The translations under genes were made by a program, and so were the position numbers. This document shows positions 9,224 through 19,188 of a stretch of 50,714 bases of DNA, piece by piece (within the stretch, counting starts at the first letter, position 1; every line of letters begins with the position of its first letter). The notes beneath the pieces were generated by a model. That model did not search any database, was not told where the DNA came from, and was given only the letters and a program-made list of their open reading frames with translations. This DNA comes from Deltaproteobacteria bacterium (GTDB lineage Bacteria > Desulfobacterota > Dissulfuribacteria > Dissulfuribacterales > UBA3076): positions 1-50,714 of the forward strand of contig DQXT01000033.1 of the NCBI GenBank assembly GCA_011042225.1, written 5' to 3'.

Positions 9224-10021
9224 ATGCTTGAGGGCCTTATTCAATACATACCTATAATCCGCTGGCTGGATGTAGTTGACATCCTGGTGGTCTCCTACAT
9301 CATATACCGTGTCATCCTTCTTATCAGGGGAACCCGTGCTGTACAGATGGCAGCGGGGCTGGCTTTAATTATATTAATCTATTTCGCAGCTGGTGAGCTG
9401 AAACTCTTCACTCTTCACTGGCTCTTGGAAATTATCCTTAGCTCTTTATTTCTGCTCATCATAATAGTATTTCAAGATGATATACGCAGGGCGCTGGCCC
9501 AGATGGGTCAGACCCCTTTCCCCAAACTTCGAGTAAAGACCTTCCAGGTCTTGGAGGAAATTGCAAAGGCGGCCACCAGTTTAATAGAAAGCCAAACAGG
9601 TGCATTGATAGTACTTGAAAGGGATGTAGGTTTAAAGGATTACCTTGAGTCAGGAGTAACCATTGACGGGCGAGTAAGTCGTGCCTTGCTCTGTACGATA
9701 TTTGACAAGAGAACTCCATTACATGACGGTGCGGTAATTATTCAAAAGGGTAGACTTTCAGTAGCGGGATGTATGCTGCCTTTGAGCACAAATCCAAATA
9801 TCAGTAGACGTCTTGGTACCAGACATCGGGCAGCTATAGGTATAACAGAGCAGACCGATGCTGTAGTAGTGGTGGTTTCAGAGGAAACCGGCAGTCTTTC
9901 CGTAGCTATTGCAGGAAAAATCACCAGAGACATAGATCTGGGCACGCTTAGGCGTATCCTGCACAATGCCTTTACAAGTGAAAAGACTGAAAAACCATGG
10001 TGGCGAAGGAGGATAATTTAG
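9224..10021 (+). CDS. cdaA: diadenylate cyclase CdaA
   Basis: CdaA makes cyclic di-AMP from two ATP. It has three N-terminal membrane helices (about residues 10-75), a short linker, and a DisA_N/DAC domain with both catalytic signatures, LHDGAVII (DGA) and GTRHRAAIG (RHR). Length (265 residues) is typical. The partner cdaR starts 3 bp after the stop and glmM follows directly, which is the classic CdaA-CdaR-GlmM module. In Firmicutes GlmM binds and restrains CdaA, linking c-di-AMP to cell-wall precursor supply; extending that to this organism is inference. No c-di-AMP phosphodiesterase is seen in the window. Confidence 0.95.
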   Translation: MLEGLIQYIPIIRWLDVVDILVVSYIIYRVILLIRGTRAVQMAAGLALIILIYFAAGELKLFTLHWLLEIILSSLFLLIIIVFQDDIRRALAQMGQTPFPKLRVKTFQVLEEIAKAATSLIESQTGALIVLERDVGLKDYLESGVTIDGRVSRALLCTIFDKRTPLHDGAVIIQKGRLSVAGCMLPLSTNPNISRRLGTRHRAAIGITEQTDAVVVVVSEETGSLSVAIAGKITRDIDLGTLRRILHNAFTSEKTEKPWWRRRII

Positions 10022-10024
10022 CCT

Positions 10025-10975
10025 GTGCGCCAGCAAGTTTTTTTGCGAAAAAACTGGTTTCTCAAGTTGCTCTCATTGGGATTTGCCTTACTACTTTGGT
10101 TCTTTGTAGTTGGAGAACAAAAAGCCGAGATCAGCATTTCTGTACCCCTTGAAATAATTAATATACCCACTGATCTTGTGATATCCAACGATGTCCCTTC
10201 TAATATTGATGTTACAGTCTATGGACCCCGCAGCATGATTCGCGCCATGACTACAAAGGGCATTTTGAAAGTAATTGATCTCAAAGACGCTGAAATAGGC
10301 AAAACTACTGTTCACATATCACCTGATAGCCTTTCTCTACCCGGGGCAGTTCGAGCACTTAGAATACAGCCCAGCAATATTGAAATTGTGCTGGAGCCTC
10401 TCGTATTAAGCGACTTTCCGGTAAGGCCTGTCCTAAAAGGCACGGTTGCTAAATATCACAAGGTTTTAGATACGGACGTAGATCCTCCCAGAGTGGTTGT
10501 CTCAGGGCCGGAAAGTGTAATAAAGGCTATGAAGGAAATAAAGACATTCCCCATAGACCTTGATGGGGCTTCGGATGATTTTACCAAAGAGGTGGGTTTG
10601 GATATTCAGGGTATACATGTATCACTTGAAGAAAAGAAAAAATATATAGTCACTGTACATATAGTGCCTGTCCAGGGCACAAGGCGCATCACGCATATAC
10701 CCGTACAGATTGAAACCAACCAGTCCGATGTTTTGTGGTGGCCCAAAGTAGTAAGTGTGACTTTACGAGGGCCTATGCTGGATATCAGAGAGATCAAGCC
10801 TACTGATATATATGTTGGGATTTCTGTAATAGGGCTTGAACCTGGAACTCATTCCTTAGAGCCCGAGTGCATTGTCCCTGAAGAATTTATATTAATGGAG
10901 ATAATACCTAAAAATATCAAAGTGAATATTCCTGAAAAAAAGATTAAGGAACTGAAAGAATCCGGAGATCATTAA
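10025..10975 (+). CDS. cdaR: YbbR-domain regulator of diadenylate cyclase
   Basis: A single N-terminal membrane anchor (LLSLGFALLLWFFVV, about residues 14-28) precedes a roughly 280-residue extracytoplasmic region of repeated YbbR domains. Examples of the YbbR pattern are PTDLVISNDVPSNIDVTVYGP and DPPRVVVSGPESVIKAM. The start is GTG at 10025. In Firmicutes CdaR modulates CdaA activity through its extracytoplasmic domains. The stop codon is immediately followed by the ATG of glmM with no spacer, implying translational coupling. Its length of 316 residues is about that of two to three YbbR repeats. Confidence 0.88.
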   Translation: MRQQVFLRKNWFLKLLSLGFALLLWFFVVGEQKAEISISVPLEIINIPTDLVISNDVPSNIDVTVYGPRSMIRAMTTKGILKVIDLKDAEIGKTTVHISPDSLSLPGAVRALRIQPSNIEIVLEPLVLSDFPVRPVLKGTVAKYHKVLDTDVDPPRVVVSGPESVIKAMKEIKTFPIDLDGASDDFTKEVGLDIQGIHVSLEEKKKYIVTVHIVPVQGTRRITHIPVQIETNQSDVLWWPKVVSVTLRGPMLDIREIKPTDIYVGISVIGLEPGTHSLEPECIVPEEFILMEIIPKNIKVNIPEKKIKELKESGDH

Positions 10976-12331
10976 ATGCGCAAGTTGTTTGGTACAGACG
11001 GCATTCGCGGAACAGCCAACATCCATCCTATTACTACTGATATTGCCATGAAAATCGGGCGTGCCGTGGCATATATGTTTAAAAATCGCCGCGGGAGTCA
11101 TCCCAGGATACTCATAGGAAAGGATACTCGATTGTCCTGCTATATGCTGGAAAATGCGCTTGCAGGCGGGATATGTTCAATGGGAGTGGACGTTTTACTG
11201 CTGGGCCCCATGCCTACCCCTGCCATTGCCTTTCTTACCACCAACATGAGAGCGGATGCCGGAGTAGTTATATCTGCATCCCACAATCTCTTTCAGGATA
11301 ATGGAATAAAACTCTTTTCAGGGGATGGATTTAAATTGCCCGACGAGTTGGAAAAACAAATAGAGGAATTGATGGATTCGCAAATATTAACAGAATCCCA
11401 ACCAACCGGGCAAGATGTAGGCAAGGCGGTCCGCATCGAGGATGCCCCCGGCAGGTACATAGTATTTGTAAAAAACACGTTTCCCAAGGATCTTGCGCTG
11501 GATGGCCTCAGGATTGTCCTGGACTGTGCGAATGGGGCTACCTATAAAGTGGCTCCGGCTGTTTTTGAAGAGCTCGGGGCAAAGGTAACCAAATTGGGAG
11601 TAAGTCCAAACGGTACCAATATCAACTACAGGTGCGGAGCGGTTTATCCCGAACTCATGCAGAAGGCTGTAGTCGAGCACAAGGCTGATATTGGAATCGC
11701 ATTTGATGGGGACGGCGACCGTTTAATAGTAGTTGATGAAAAGGGTTCAGTAGTTGATGGCGATCATATTATGACAATATGTGCCTATGATATGATTGAC
11801 AAGGGAAGGCTTAACTTTAATACCGTAGTAGCAACGGTTATGAGCAACATGGGGCTAGAGATTGCTCTGGAGAACAAGGGGGGGAAACTGGTCCGAACTC
11901 AGGTTGGTGACCGCTACGTAGTGGAGGCCATGAGGCAGGCAGGTTACAACTTCGGCGGAGAACAATCGGGGCACCTGGTGTTTCTGGATCATATAACTAC
12001 GGGTGATGGTATTTTGGCTTCTCTACAGCTTTTGGCTATCATGCAAAAAAAGGAAAGGGCCCTTTCAGAACTTGCCGGAACGATGGATTCCTTTCCTCAG
12101 GTACTTCATAATGTCCGCTTGCGGGAGAAAAAGGCTTTAGATGAAATTGCCGGCCTCAGGGAACTCCAAGACCAGTTAGAAAAAGATCTTAAGCACAGGG
12201 GCAGGATACTCGTCAGACCATCAGGTACTGAACCGGTTATACGCATAATGGTTGAAGGCGAAAACGAGGAACAGATACAGGCCATGGCTATGACAATGGG
12301 TAATCATGTTGAGTCGGTCTGTGGAATTTAG
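10976..12331 (+). CDS. glmM: phosphoglucosamine mutase
   Basis: GlmM converts glucosamine-6-phosphate to glucosamine-1-phosphate, feeding UDP-GlcNAc for peptidoglycan and LPS. The N-terminus [12 protein letters not shown] is diagnostic. The phosphoserine loop is SASHN, with the catalytic Ser at residue 102. The metal loop DGDGDR, the sugar-binding GEQSGH and the phosphate-binding [12 protein letters not shown] are all present. Length is 451 residues. Its TAG stop (12329-12331) overlaps the TAA stop of ftsZ on the other strand (12328-12330), so two large wall-synthesis operons collide tail to tail without a spacer or visible terminator. Confidence 0.97.
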   Translation: MRKLFGTDGIRGTANIHPITTDIAMKIGRAVAYMFKNRRGSHPRILIGKDTRLSCYMLENALAGGICSMGVDVLLLGPMPTPAIAFLTTNMRADAGVVISASHNLFQDNGIKLFSGDGFKLPDELEKQIEELMDSQILTESQPTGQDVGKAVRIEDAPGRYIVFVKNTFPKDLALDGLRIVLDCANGATYKVAPAVFEELGAKVTKLGVSPNGTNINYRCGAVYPELMQKAVVEHKADIGIAFDGDGDRLIVVDEKGSVVDGDHIMTICAYDMIDKGRLNFNTVVATVMSNMGLEIALENKGGKLVRTQVGDRYVVEAMRQAGYNFGGEQSGHLVFLDHITTGDGILASLQLLAIMQKKERALSELAGTMDSFPQVLHNVRLREKKALDEIAGLRELQDQLEKDLKHRGRILVRPSGTEPVIRIMVEGENEEQIQAMAMTMGNHVESVCGI

Positions 12332-13518
12332 TCCGCCTTTCTTCTCATAAAGGCGGGGATACTATCCAATTCATCGGTGTTTAGTTTATCAAGGCCGTCA
12401 AAGTCTAATACTGGTTTCTTCGAATTTTTTATGTGGTCGGTTATCCTAATAGGGTCCTTTTTGATACAGATTGACGGATCATGATCCGGTTTCATAGCCT
12501 TACTATTTTTCTTAATAGATTCTATTGGGGTAACAATATGCTTTCCAAAGGAAAGGGCGTCAGATCCTATACCGGTGGCTATTACCGTTACCCTTATCTC
12601 TTCATCTATATTGTCATCAAACACAGTTCCTAAAATTATATTAGCGTCTTCATGCGCCTCGTCGTAAATCAAAGAGGATGCCTGTTCTACCTCCTCCATG
12701 CTCAGAGTAGAACTGCTGGCAGTAATATTCAGCAGGATGCCCTTGGCACCGTTTATGGATATGTCTTCCAGCAAGGGATTGGATATGGCCATCTGTATTG
12801 CCTCCAAGGCCCTGCGTGATCCTTTGGCAACACCCGTACCCATAAGGGCCATCCCCATTTCAGCCGTGACTGTGCGAACATCGGCAAAATCCACATTTAT
12901 ATAACCCCTAAGGACTATGAGATCCGAAATGCCTCTTACTGCATAGTAAAGGACCTCATCTGCCTTTCGGAACATCTCTAGTATGGGAGTATTGGGTTGA
13001 GCCAGATTTCTGAGTCGGTCGTTTGGAATTGTTATTATGGTATCTACTACATCTTTCAATTCCTCTATCCCCTCTTCAGCCACACGCATTCTGCGTTTTC
13101 CTTCAAAGGAAAAAGGTTTTGTCACTACCGCCACTGTAAGGGCACCCAATTCTTTACTTATTTCAGCAATTACAGGGGCACCCCCGGTGCCGGTACCTCC
13201 ACCCATGCCGGCTGTGATAAAGACCATATCACTTCCTTCCAGCATAGTCCGGATATCATCTATGCTCTCTTCCGCGGATTCCCTGCCGATTTCAGGTTTT
13301 GCTCCTGCTCCGAGTCCCTTGGTAAGCCCTTTACCAAGCTGAATCTTTGCGCCGGCTTTGGATATTTCAAGGGCCTGAGAATCAGTGTTTGCAGCTATAA
13401 ACTCGACACCCTTGAGCTCAGAGGAAATCATGCTGTTAATAGCGTTTCCACCTCCGCCACCGACTCCTATTGCCTTTATCCTTGCAGTAAGTTTCGGTTC
13501 TATAAACTCAAAAGACAT
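12328..13518 (-). CDS. ftsZ: cell division protein FtsZ
   Basis: FtsZ is the tubulin-like GTPase that forms the Z ring. The nucleotide-binding glycine loop GGGTGTG is at residues 106-112 and the T7 synergy loop NVDFADV at about 208-214. An intact C-terminal peptide, [11 protein letters not shown], is the docking site for FtsA and other anchors. GGAGGG lies about 8 bases before the ATG. The disordered linker is short. FtsZ is the last gene of the dcw cluster, 39 bp after ftsA. An intact FtsZ and FtsA show that Z-ring division is retained despite the odd FtsI homologue upstream. Confidence 0.98.
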   Translation of the reverse strand: MSFEFIEPKLTARIKAIGVGGGGGNAINSMISSELKGVEFIAANTDSQALEISKAGAKIQLGKGLTKGLGAGAKPEIGRESAEESIDDIRTMLEGSDMVFITAGMGGGTGTGGAPVIAEISKELGALTVAVVTKPFSFEGKRRMRVAEEGIEELKDVVDTIITIPNDRLRNLAQPNTPILEMFRKADEVLYYAVRGISDLIVLRGYINVDFADVRTVTAEMGMALMGTGVAKGSRRALEAIQMAISNPLLEDISINGAKGILLNITASSSTLSMEEVEQASSLIYDEAHEDANIILGTVFDDNIDEEIRVTVIATGIGSDALSFGKHIVTPIESIKKNSKAMKPDHDPSICIKKDPIRITDHIKNSKKPVLDFDGLDKLNTDELDSIPAFMRRKAD

Positions 13519-13557
13519 ATGCTTGGCCCTCCATCCAACTCGAACAGATTAAATTCT

Positions 13558-14781
13558 CTAAATCTTAAACCATGACTTCATACGAAGGGTTACCTTGTTG
13601 AATATATTACCATCCCTTATTCGGAATTTTTTCTGGGAATGATGTTCCATGCCATAAAGCACAAGACCTACAGCAGTAGCAAACATGGGTCCGTTGACCA
13701 CATCCACCAAACCTGAAATCCTCTGTGGGAAGCCGATTCTTGTCGGCAACTGGAATACCTGATCCGCAATCTCAGCGGTTCCCGGCAGTAGGGCAGAGCC
13801 CCCGGTTATAACTATCCCCGAAGCCAATAGTTCCTTAAGTTCTGTCCGTTCTATTTCCTGGTCAATCAAGGTAAAAATCTCCTCTACCCTGGGCTCAAGT
13901 ATTTCAGACAGAATTTGCCTGGACAGAAGCCTGGGTTTACGTCCTCCCACACCGGGAACTTCTATCATCTGACCTCTGTCTGCCAGAGAATTGATACAGC
14001 TGCCGTCGCTTATCTTGATCTGTTCTGCCTCTTTACTGGGTGTCCTTAACCCGACTGCTATATCATTAGTGAGGTTGTTACCGCCAAGTCCCAGTACAGC
14101 TGTGTGTTTTATTGCACTTTCAGTAAATAGAGCAAGATCAGTGGTGCCACCACCAAAGTCCACAAGTGCAACACCCAGATCCTTTTCTTCCTGATTTAAG
14201 ACTGCTTCGGCCGAGGCAATGGGCTGAAAAACTATATCAACCACATCGAGCCCGGCCCTGTTTGCACACTTGATGAGGTTCTGGGCAGCCGTAACTGCTC
14301 CTGTCACGATATGTACCTTGGATTCCAGCCTTACACCGGTTATCCCTATAGGATCCAATATACCGCCCTGTTCATCTACGATATACTCCTGTGGCAGGAT
14401 ATGTATGACCTCTCTATCAAGGGGTATGGCTACCGCCCTTGCCGCATCTATAACTCTGTCAACGTCTTCCTGGGAGACCTCCTGGCCCTGTATGGCTATC
14501 ACCCCGTGACTGTTAAAACCCTTTATATGACTACCGGCGATGCCGATGAACACTGAGCTTATTTCACATCCGGCCATAAGTTCGGCCTCTTCAATAGCCC
14601 TTTTTATGGAATCGACCGTATTATCTATATTGACGACTACTCCCTTTCGCAGACCTACAGAAGGATAAGTCCCTACACCTATAATCTCGGCACTATTCTC
14701 ATTAAACTCGCCCACTACCGCACATATTTTAGTAGTGCCGATATCGAGCCCGACAATCATGTTACCGGGTTTTTCGACCAT
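13558..14781 (-). CDS. ftsA: cell division protein FtsA
   Basis: FtsA is the actin-like ATPase that tethers FtsZ to the membrane and helps recruit the septal wall synthase. It begins MIVGLDIGTTKICAVVGE (phosphate 1 motif), has the FtsA-specific 1C domain (SVFIGIAGSHIKG...), the phosphate 2 loop VDFGGGTTDLA and the adenosine loop GIVITGGSALLPG. It ends in an amphipathic membrane-targeting helix (VTLRMKSWFKI). AGGAGAGG immediately precedes the ATG. It lies 8 bp after ftsQ. Confidence 0.97.
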   Translation of the reverse strand: MVEKPGNMIVGLDIGTTKICAVVGEFNENSAEIIGVGTYPSVGLRKGVVVNIDNTVDSIKRAIEEAELMAGCEISSVFIGIAGSHIKGFNSHGVIAIQGQEVSQEDVDRVIDAARAVAIPLDREVIHILPQEYIVDEQGGILDPIGITGVRLESKVHIVTGAVTAAQNLIKCANRAGLDVVDIVFQPIASAEAVLNQEEKDLGVALVDFGGGTTDLALFTESAIKHTAVLGLGGNNLTNDIAVGLRTPSKEAEQIKISDGSCINSLADRGQMIEVPGVGGRKPRLLSRQILSEILEPRVEEIFTLIDQEIERTELKELLASGIVITGGSALLPGTAEIADQVFQLPTRIGFPQRISGLVDVVNGPMFATAVGLVLYGMEHHSQKKFRIRDGNIFNKVTLRMKSWFKI

Positions 14782-14789
14782 TTCCTCTC

Positions 14790-15635
14790 CTAATGTTTCA
14801 AACTGACCAGGGCTTTGCCGGGACCATAATCGAGTTCCACCTTAACTGCTTTTTTATATGTCCCTGAGCGATAGAGTTGATAAAGGACTTTTTCCGCTCT
14901 ACTAAATTGGACGCCGAGATTTTCATAGTCAAAGTAAAAAGGAATACTGCCATAAGATGTAACCAGTATTAAGGTGTCTTTTTCAGCTATGTCTATTTGG
15001 CTGATATTGTTAACACCCAGAGTTCTTGTGCCCTTACTAGCCATGGATATCAACTCCAGGGCCTTTTGGATTCGGTTATTGTGCGATCTTGTTAAATTGT
15101 TATCTATAATGTTTTTAGGATCAATTCCTGTAATGATTGGAAGAGAGACGGATTCTTCTATTGAAAGTCTATCAATAATTTCGCCTTGTTCATCAATCAG
15201 GTACATTTTGTCGGAGTTCAAAATGGCTACCGGAGTGTGCTCTTTGAGCGTAATCATTAGGTGATCCGGCAATTTTTTTTTAACTTCAACACTATGGACC
15301 CAGGGATGCCCTTCTATGGACTTTGCAATCGATTCCAAGTCGAGAGACAGCAGATTGTCTTGGGCGGTCACATTACTCAATTGCAAAATCTCCTCTTCCG
15401 TGACACGGTCATTGCCTGTAATCAAAACCTGACAGACCCTAAAAAGCTCGGTTTGGTAAGCCCAATGTCGACACAAAAAAAAAGCGACAAAGCCAATGGA
15501 CATTACAGCTATAGCAACCAGTAATTTAGGATATATAGACCACAACACGGAAAACACCGGTTTTGTAGATTTGTCCCGCGAGATGAAGCTACATACTGAA
15601 GACCTGGATTCTAAAGACGGTCTTCTAATTTTCAT
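14790..15635 (-). CDS. ftsQ: cell division protein FtsQ/DivIB
   Basis: FtsQ is a bitopic divisome protein that binds the FtsL-FtsB pair. It has a basic cytoplasmic tail of about 36 residues, one membrane helix (about residues 37-56) and a POTRA domain (about 65-136, FRVCQVLITGNDRVTEEEIL...). A beta domain of the FtsQ type follows (YLIDEQGEIIDRL, IPFYFDYENLGVQF). The start is set at the ATG at 15635: it overlaps the murB stop as ATGA, and the track start five codons upstream would overlap murB further. ddl, often found next to ftsQ, is absent here. Confidence 0.9.
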   Translation of the reverse strand: MKIRRPSLESRSSVCSFISRDKSTKPVFSVLWSIYPKLLVAIAVMSIGFVAFFLCRHWAYQTELFRVCQVLITGNDRVTEEEILQLSNVTAQDNLLSLDLESIAKSIEGHPWVHSVEVKKKLPDHLMITLKEHTPVAILNSDKMYLIDEQGEIIDRLSIEESVSLPIITGIDPKNIIDNNLTRSHNNRIQKALELISMASKGTRTLGVNNISQIDIAEKDTLILVTSYGSIPFYFDYENLGVQFSRAEKVLYQLYRSGTYKKAVKVELDYGPGKALVSLKH

Positions 15636-16609
15636 GTTTCCATACCCCAAAAAGATACCTCCGGAACAAGTTCTACATCAGTCTCTTTTTTTACACGTTC
15701 TTTAATAATTTCCAATAAGTCCATTACCTCTACGGCGCTGGCTTTTCCACGGTTTATAATAAAATTTGCATGCCTTTTGGACACTTCAGCATCCCCAACT
15801 CTAAAACCTTTGAGTCCACATTGGTCTATGAGCTTTCCAGCTGAAACACCGGGGGGATTTTTGAAAATGCATCCCGCGCTTGGTTTTCCTAAAGGCTGGG
15901 TGGCTTTCCGCTGGCACATAGCGCTTCTCAAATGCTGCCTGATCTGATCGGCATTGCTTTTGCCGAATTTAATTCTTGCAGCCGAGATAATAGCATTGTC
16001 TTGCAGTCTGAAGGCCCTGTAATCAAAATACAATTGATCTCTATGAGACCAGCAACTACCATCAGGGCCTGTAAACTGAACAGCGTCTATCACTTCTGCC
16101 ATAAAGCACTTGTTAGTGCCGGCATTCATGAAGATGGCCCCGCCCACACTGGCCGGAATGCCGGAAAGATTTTCAAGACCGCCCAGGCTATTACGCACGG
16201 ACCAGGAAATAAGAGACCTCAGCCTGCAACCTGCCTCTACGTCTACCATTTTAAAGCGATGGCCATTAGCTGATCTCTCTTCCTGTAAAAAGGAACTAGA
16301 AGAAATTTGCCGGTGGTCCTCAGATTCAAATCTGCTTTCCACAGAGCATTGAATACGCTTCAGGGCCGCCAGAGACATAACCAGCTTCACGCCTTTGTCG
16401 CTGATCAAGAGATTGCTTCCTTGACCAATCACCTTATAAGATATGGAACGGTTACTGAGATAAAAAATGGTCTTTTCAAGGGCCTTCAATGTCTTCGGAG
16501 CCAGAAACAGATGTGCAGGCCCACCTATACGAAAACTCGTCAGCGGTAAAAGCGGTACACCTTCAAAGACTTGGAGATCTTCTATCTTTCTTAGATCCTT
16601 AGAGAGCAA
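15632..16609 (-). CDS. murB: UDP-N-acetylenolpyruvoylglucosamine reductase
   Basis: MurB reduces UDP-GlcNAc-enolpyruvate to UDP-MurNAc with NADPH and FAD. The FAD-binding part shows TSFRIGGPAHLFLAP, VIGQGSNLLISDKG and SGIPASVGGAIFMNAGTN. The substrate domain has SAGCIFKNPPG, where the proton-donor Ser position of E. coli MurB is Cys; a Cys also occurs in other MurB proteins as I recall. The C-terminal Glu lies in LVPEVSFWG. A hydrophilic stretch near residues 88-118 (ESEDHRQISSSSFLQEER) looks like a lineage-specific insertion in the FAD domain. Its start overlaps the murC end by 11 nt and its stop overlaps ftsQ as ATGA. Confidence 0.95.
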   Translation of the reverse strand: MLSKDLRKIEDLQVFEGVPLLPLTSFRIGGPAHLFLAPKTLKALEKTIFYLSNRSISYKVIGQGSNLLISDKGVKLVMSLAALKRIQCSVESRFESEDHRQISSSSFLQEERSANGHRFKMVDVEAGCRLRSLISWSVRNSLGGLENLSGIPASVGGAIFMNAGTNKCFMAEVIDAVQFTGPDGSCWSHRDQLYFDYRAFRLQDNAIISAARIKFGKSNADQIRQHLRSAMCQRKATQPLGKPSAGCIFKNPPGVSAGKLIDQCGLKGFRVGDAEVSKRHANFIINRGKASAVEVMDLLEIIKERVKKETDVELVPEVSFWGMET

Positions 16610-17993
16610 TTGCTGACTCCTTTGTCTTAAGCATGCCCAAAATTCTCGGCCCCATATGCCCTATGGTACCAGCCCCAAGAGTCATGACCACGTCACCCTC
16701 CTGCAGGCTCGGCAAAATTGCCTGAGGAAGATCCCCGCATGACTCTATATAGTGTACTGTTCCACCACGTTGATTCATGATATTTCTTGCCAAACGTTTT
16801 CCGCTAACCCCTACTATGGGAGTCTCGCTCGCTGGATATATTTCCGTCAGCCACAGTTCATCAGCTTCTCCAAAGGCAGTGGTGAAATCGTCCATCAATG
16901 CCTGAGTTCTAGTATACCGATGGGGTTCGAAAAGAACCACGAGTCGGCGCTCAGGCCAACATGCCCTGGCGGCTTTGAGAGTGGCCACTATCTCAGTAGG
17001 GTGATGCGCATAGTCATCTACTACAATTATCCTTTCTGTTTCGCCCAATATCTCAAATCGCCTGCCTACACCTTCATATGACATAAGACCGGTCTGGATT
17101 TTGTGAAAGGGTATCTCAAGTTCAAGACCCAGGGCCATTGCGGCCAGAGAATTCCTTACATGGTGCAATCCAGGGACCTTGAGTTGTATCTCGCCAAGTT
17201 CGGAATTCTGCCACCAGGCATTGAAGGATACCCCCGGACCTTTGAAACTGATATCCCTGGCCTGTAGATCACATTCAGGTCCTGTACCATAAGTCATTGT
17301 TCGTTTTTTTACTACCGAGAGCATTTCTCTGAGGTGAGGGTTGTCTCCACAAAGTATGGCAAGACCATAGAAAGGTATTTTGTCTATGAAGTCCTGAAAA
17401 CAGCGTATTATTGCATCCAAATTGGAATAATAATCCAAGTGCTCCCTATCTATATTCGTTACCACGACTATGCTTGGTGTAAGGCGCAAAAAGCTGCCGT
17501 CACTTTCATCGGCTTCTGCTATAAGAAATTCGCCCTGTCCCCAATAGGCATTGCTCCCAATACCATTTACCTTCCCTCCTATGATAACCGTTGGATCAAG
17601 GCCACCGACACGAAGCACGGAAGAGATCATAGAGGTGGTGCTGGTCTTTCCATGTGCCCCGGCCACTGCTATGCCGAATTTTTTGAGCCGCATCAATTCT
17701 GCCACCATTTCAGCCCTTGGTATAACCGGAATTTGGGAAGAAAGTGCCCCCTGCACCTCAAGGTTATGTTCTCTGATGGCAGAGGAAATCACCACTACAT
17801 CGGCACCTTGAATATTTTCAGGGGCATGACCATTGTAAATTGTACCCCCCAATTTTCTTAGAGACCTGGTGATTTCAGTCTCACGCAAATCCGAACCCGT
17901 GACTTTATATCCCAGATTAAGAAGGATTTGTGCAAGGCCGCTCATGCCTATCCCGCCGATTCCTACAAAATGAATATGTTGTTTTTTATACAT
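16599..17993 (-). CDS. murC: UDP-N-acetylmuramate--L-alanine ligase
   Basis: MurC adds the first residue, L-Ala, to UDP-MurNAc. The N-terminal Rossmann motif is GIGGIGMSGLAQIL, the ATP loop is GAHGKTSTT (about residue 113), and AEADESDGSFL and VVTNIDREHLDYY follow. The C-terminal domain has DDYAHHPTEIVATL and FEPHRYTRT. Length of 464 residues is normal. The start overlaps the murG end by 8 nt. All catalytic landmarks are intact, so the cytoplasmic precursor pathway in this cluster is complete. Confidence 0.97.
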   Translation of the reverse strand: MYKKQHIHFVGIGGIGMSGLAQILLNLGYKVTGSDLRETEITRSLRKLGGTIYNGHAPENIQGADVVVISSAIREHNLEVQGALSSQIPVIPRAEMVAELMRLKKFGIAVAGAHGKTSTTSMISSVLRVGGLDPTVIIGGKVNGIGSNAYWGQGEFLIAEADESDGSFLRLTPSIVVVTNIDREHLDYYSNLDAIIRCFQDFIDKIPFYGLAILCGDNPHLREMLSVVKKRTMTYGTGPECDLQARDISFKGPGVSFNAWWQNSELGEIQLKVPGLHHVRNSLAAMALGLELEIPFHKIQTGLMSYEGVGRRFEILGETERIIVVDDYAHHPTEIVATLKAARACWPERRLVVLFEPHRYTRTQALMDDFTTAFGEADELWLTEIYPASETPIVGVSGKRLARNIMNQRGGTVHYIESCGDLPQAILPSLQEGDVVMTLGAGTIGHMGPRILGMLKTKESAIAL

Positions 17994-19188
17994 GGCTGCG
18001 TACTTTAGAACATTTCAATGAATTGGTTTCTTTTTGAGAACATGAAAATGTATGCCCGGCCATCTTCATCAGTGTAGAGGCCATATCTGCAGCCGCCTTG
18101 GGCCTTCCGAGTTTGCGCGCATTTTCTCCCATATTGTTGAGTTTTTGAGGATCCTCCAGTAAAGACTGTATCTCTCCTGCCAGTTTTATAGCTCCGACTT
18201 CTCCTTCCAGGAAATATTTGGAAGCCCCGGCTTCAGCCAGTTTTCTGGCGTTTGCATCCTGATGGCCGTCTGTTGCCCAAGGATAGGGAATAAGTATCGA
18301 AGGCTTTCCCGTAATCGCGAGTTCAGCCAAAGTACCCGCTCCTGCCCGGCAAATAACCAGATCTGCCCAGGAATAGGACTCACCAATGTCGGAAATAAAT
18401 TGGACCACTTTGGCCGGAATATTTGCATCTGCATAAAATTTCTCAACATAAGACATATCCAGCCTTCCTGTCTGGTGAATAATTCCCAAATGAAAACCAG
18501 ATTGCCACAGAACCTCTATGGCTGAACTGGCAAGCCGGTTCATGCATGTGGCACCCTGACTACCACCCAGGACCAAAATATTGTGTGATTGTGCGATCTT
18601 ATGATTTTGTGATTGGAATATGTCTTTCCGCACTGGATTTCCCGTAAAAATTACTCTGTTTCTTGGAAAATATTTGGTAGTCTCCTTAAAGCTCACAAAA
18701 ACTGTCTTTACAAATTTAGAGGCCAAACGATTTGTGAGGCCGGGTATAAGGTTCTGCTCATGAAGTGCTGCAGGTATCCGCAGTATCCGCGCTGCAAGAA
18801 GTGTGGGACCCGAGACATATCCGCCGACACCGAGCACCACATGAGGCCTGAATGATTTGAGCCACGAACAAGCCCTGATAGTGGAGAAAGGAAGTCCAGC
18901 CAGAGAACGTACAGTCCCTGAAATGCCTGAGCCCCTCAAAGGCCCCGTATTAAGGATTTTATAATCCCATTTATGTTCTAAAAGCGCATTTTTTTCCACC
19001 GGGCGGCCTGTACCTATCCACATAACATCTATAGGGCCGTATGATTCCATGGCCTCAACCACTGCCATTCCGGGAAATACATGCCCTCCCGTGCCGCCAC
19101 CAGCCACCACTAATTTGATGATTTGCCGGTTTGATGATTCGGTATTTGTTTTGTGCTTATATATTTCTCGACTCTTAGCCAAATTCAT
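17986..19188 (-). CDS. murG: UDP-GlcNAc:lipid I N-acetylglucosaminyltransferase
   Basis: MurG converts lipid I to lipid II at the inner face of the membrane. The N-terminal donor loop VVAGGGTGGHVFPG, the second glycine loop LGVGGYVSGPTLLAA, EQNLIPGLTNR, FTGNPVRKD, VLGGSQGA and the UDP-GlcNAc site VICRAGAGTLAEL are present. The listed start gives about 25 residues before the usual beginning and the C-terminus runs about 25 residues past it. The N-terminal extra piece and the segment FQSQNHKIAQSHN are both encoded by short repeated units (AATCATCAAA and AATCACA types), unlike the rest of the gene. The usual upstream neighbour ftsW is absent; murD ends 54 bp before. Confidence 0.95.
   Translation of the reverse strand: MNLAKSREIYKHKTNTESSNRQIIKLVVAGGGTGGHVFPGMAVVEAMESYGPIDVMWIGTGRPVEKNALLEHKWDYKILNTGPLRGSGISGTVRSLAGLPFSTIRACSWLKSFRPHVVLGVGGYVSGPTLLAARILRIPAALHEQNLIPGLTNRLASKFVKTVFVSFKETTKYFPRNRVIFTGNPVRKDIFQSQNHKIAQSHNILVLGGSQGATCMNRLASSAIEVLWQSGFHLGIIHQTGRLDMSYVEKFYADANIPAKVVQFISDIGESYSWADLVICRAGAGTLAELAITGKPSILIPYPWATDGHQDANARKLAEAGASKYFLEGEVGAIKLAGEIQSLLEDPQKLNNMGENARKLGRPKAAADMASTLMKMAGHTFSCSQKETNSLKCSKVRSHV

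Noticed and set aside
13519-13557. Relocated ftsW or ddl near ftsQ-ftsA-ftsZ
   Set aside because: Gaps between ftsQ, ftsA and ftsZ are 8 and 39 bp and hold only ribosome-binding sites.
15496-18525. Plus-strand ORFs of 70-175 codons opposite murB, murC and murG
   Set aside because: They mirror strongly conserved Mur genes, have no ribosome-binding sites and no recognisable domains.
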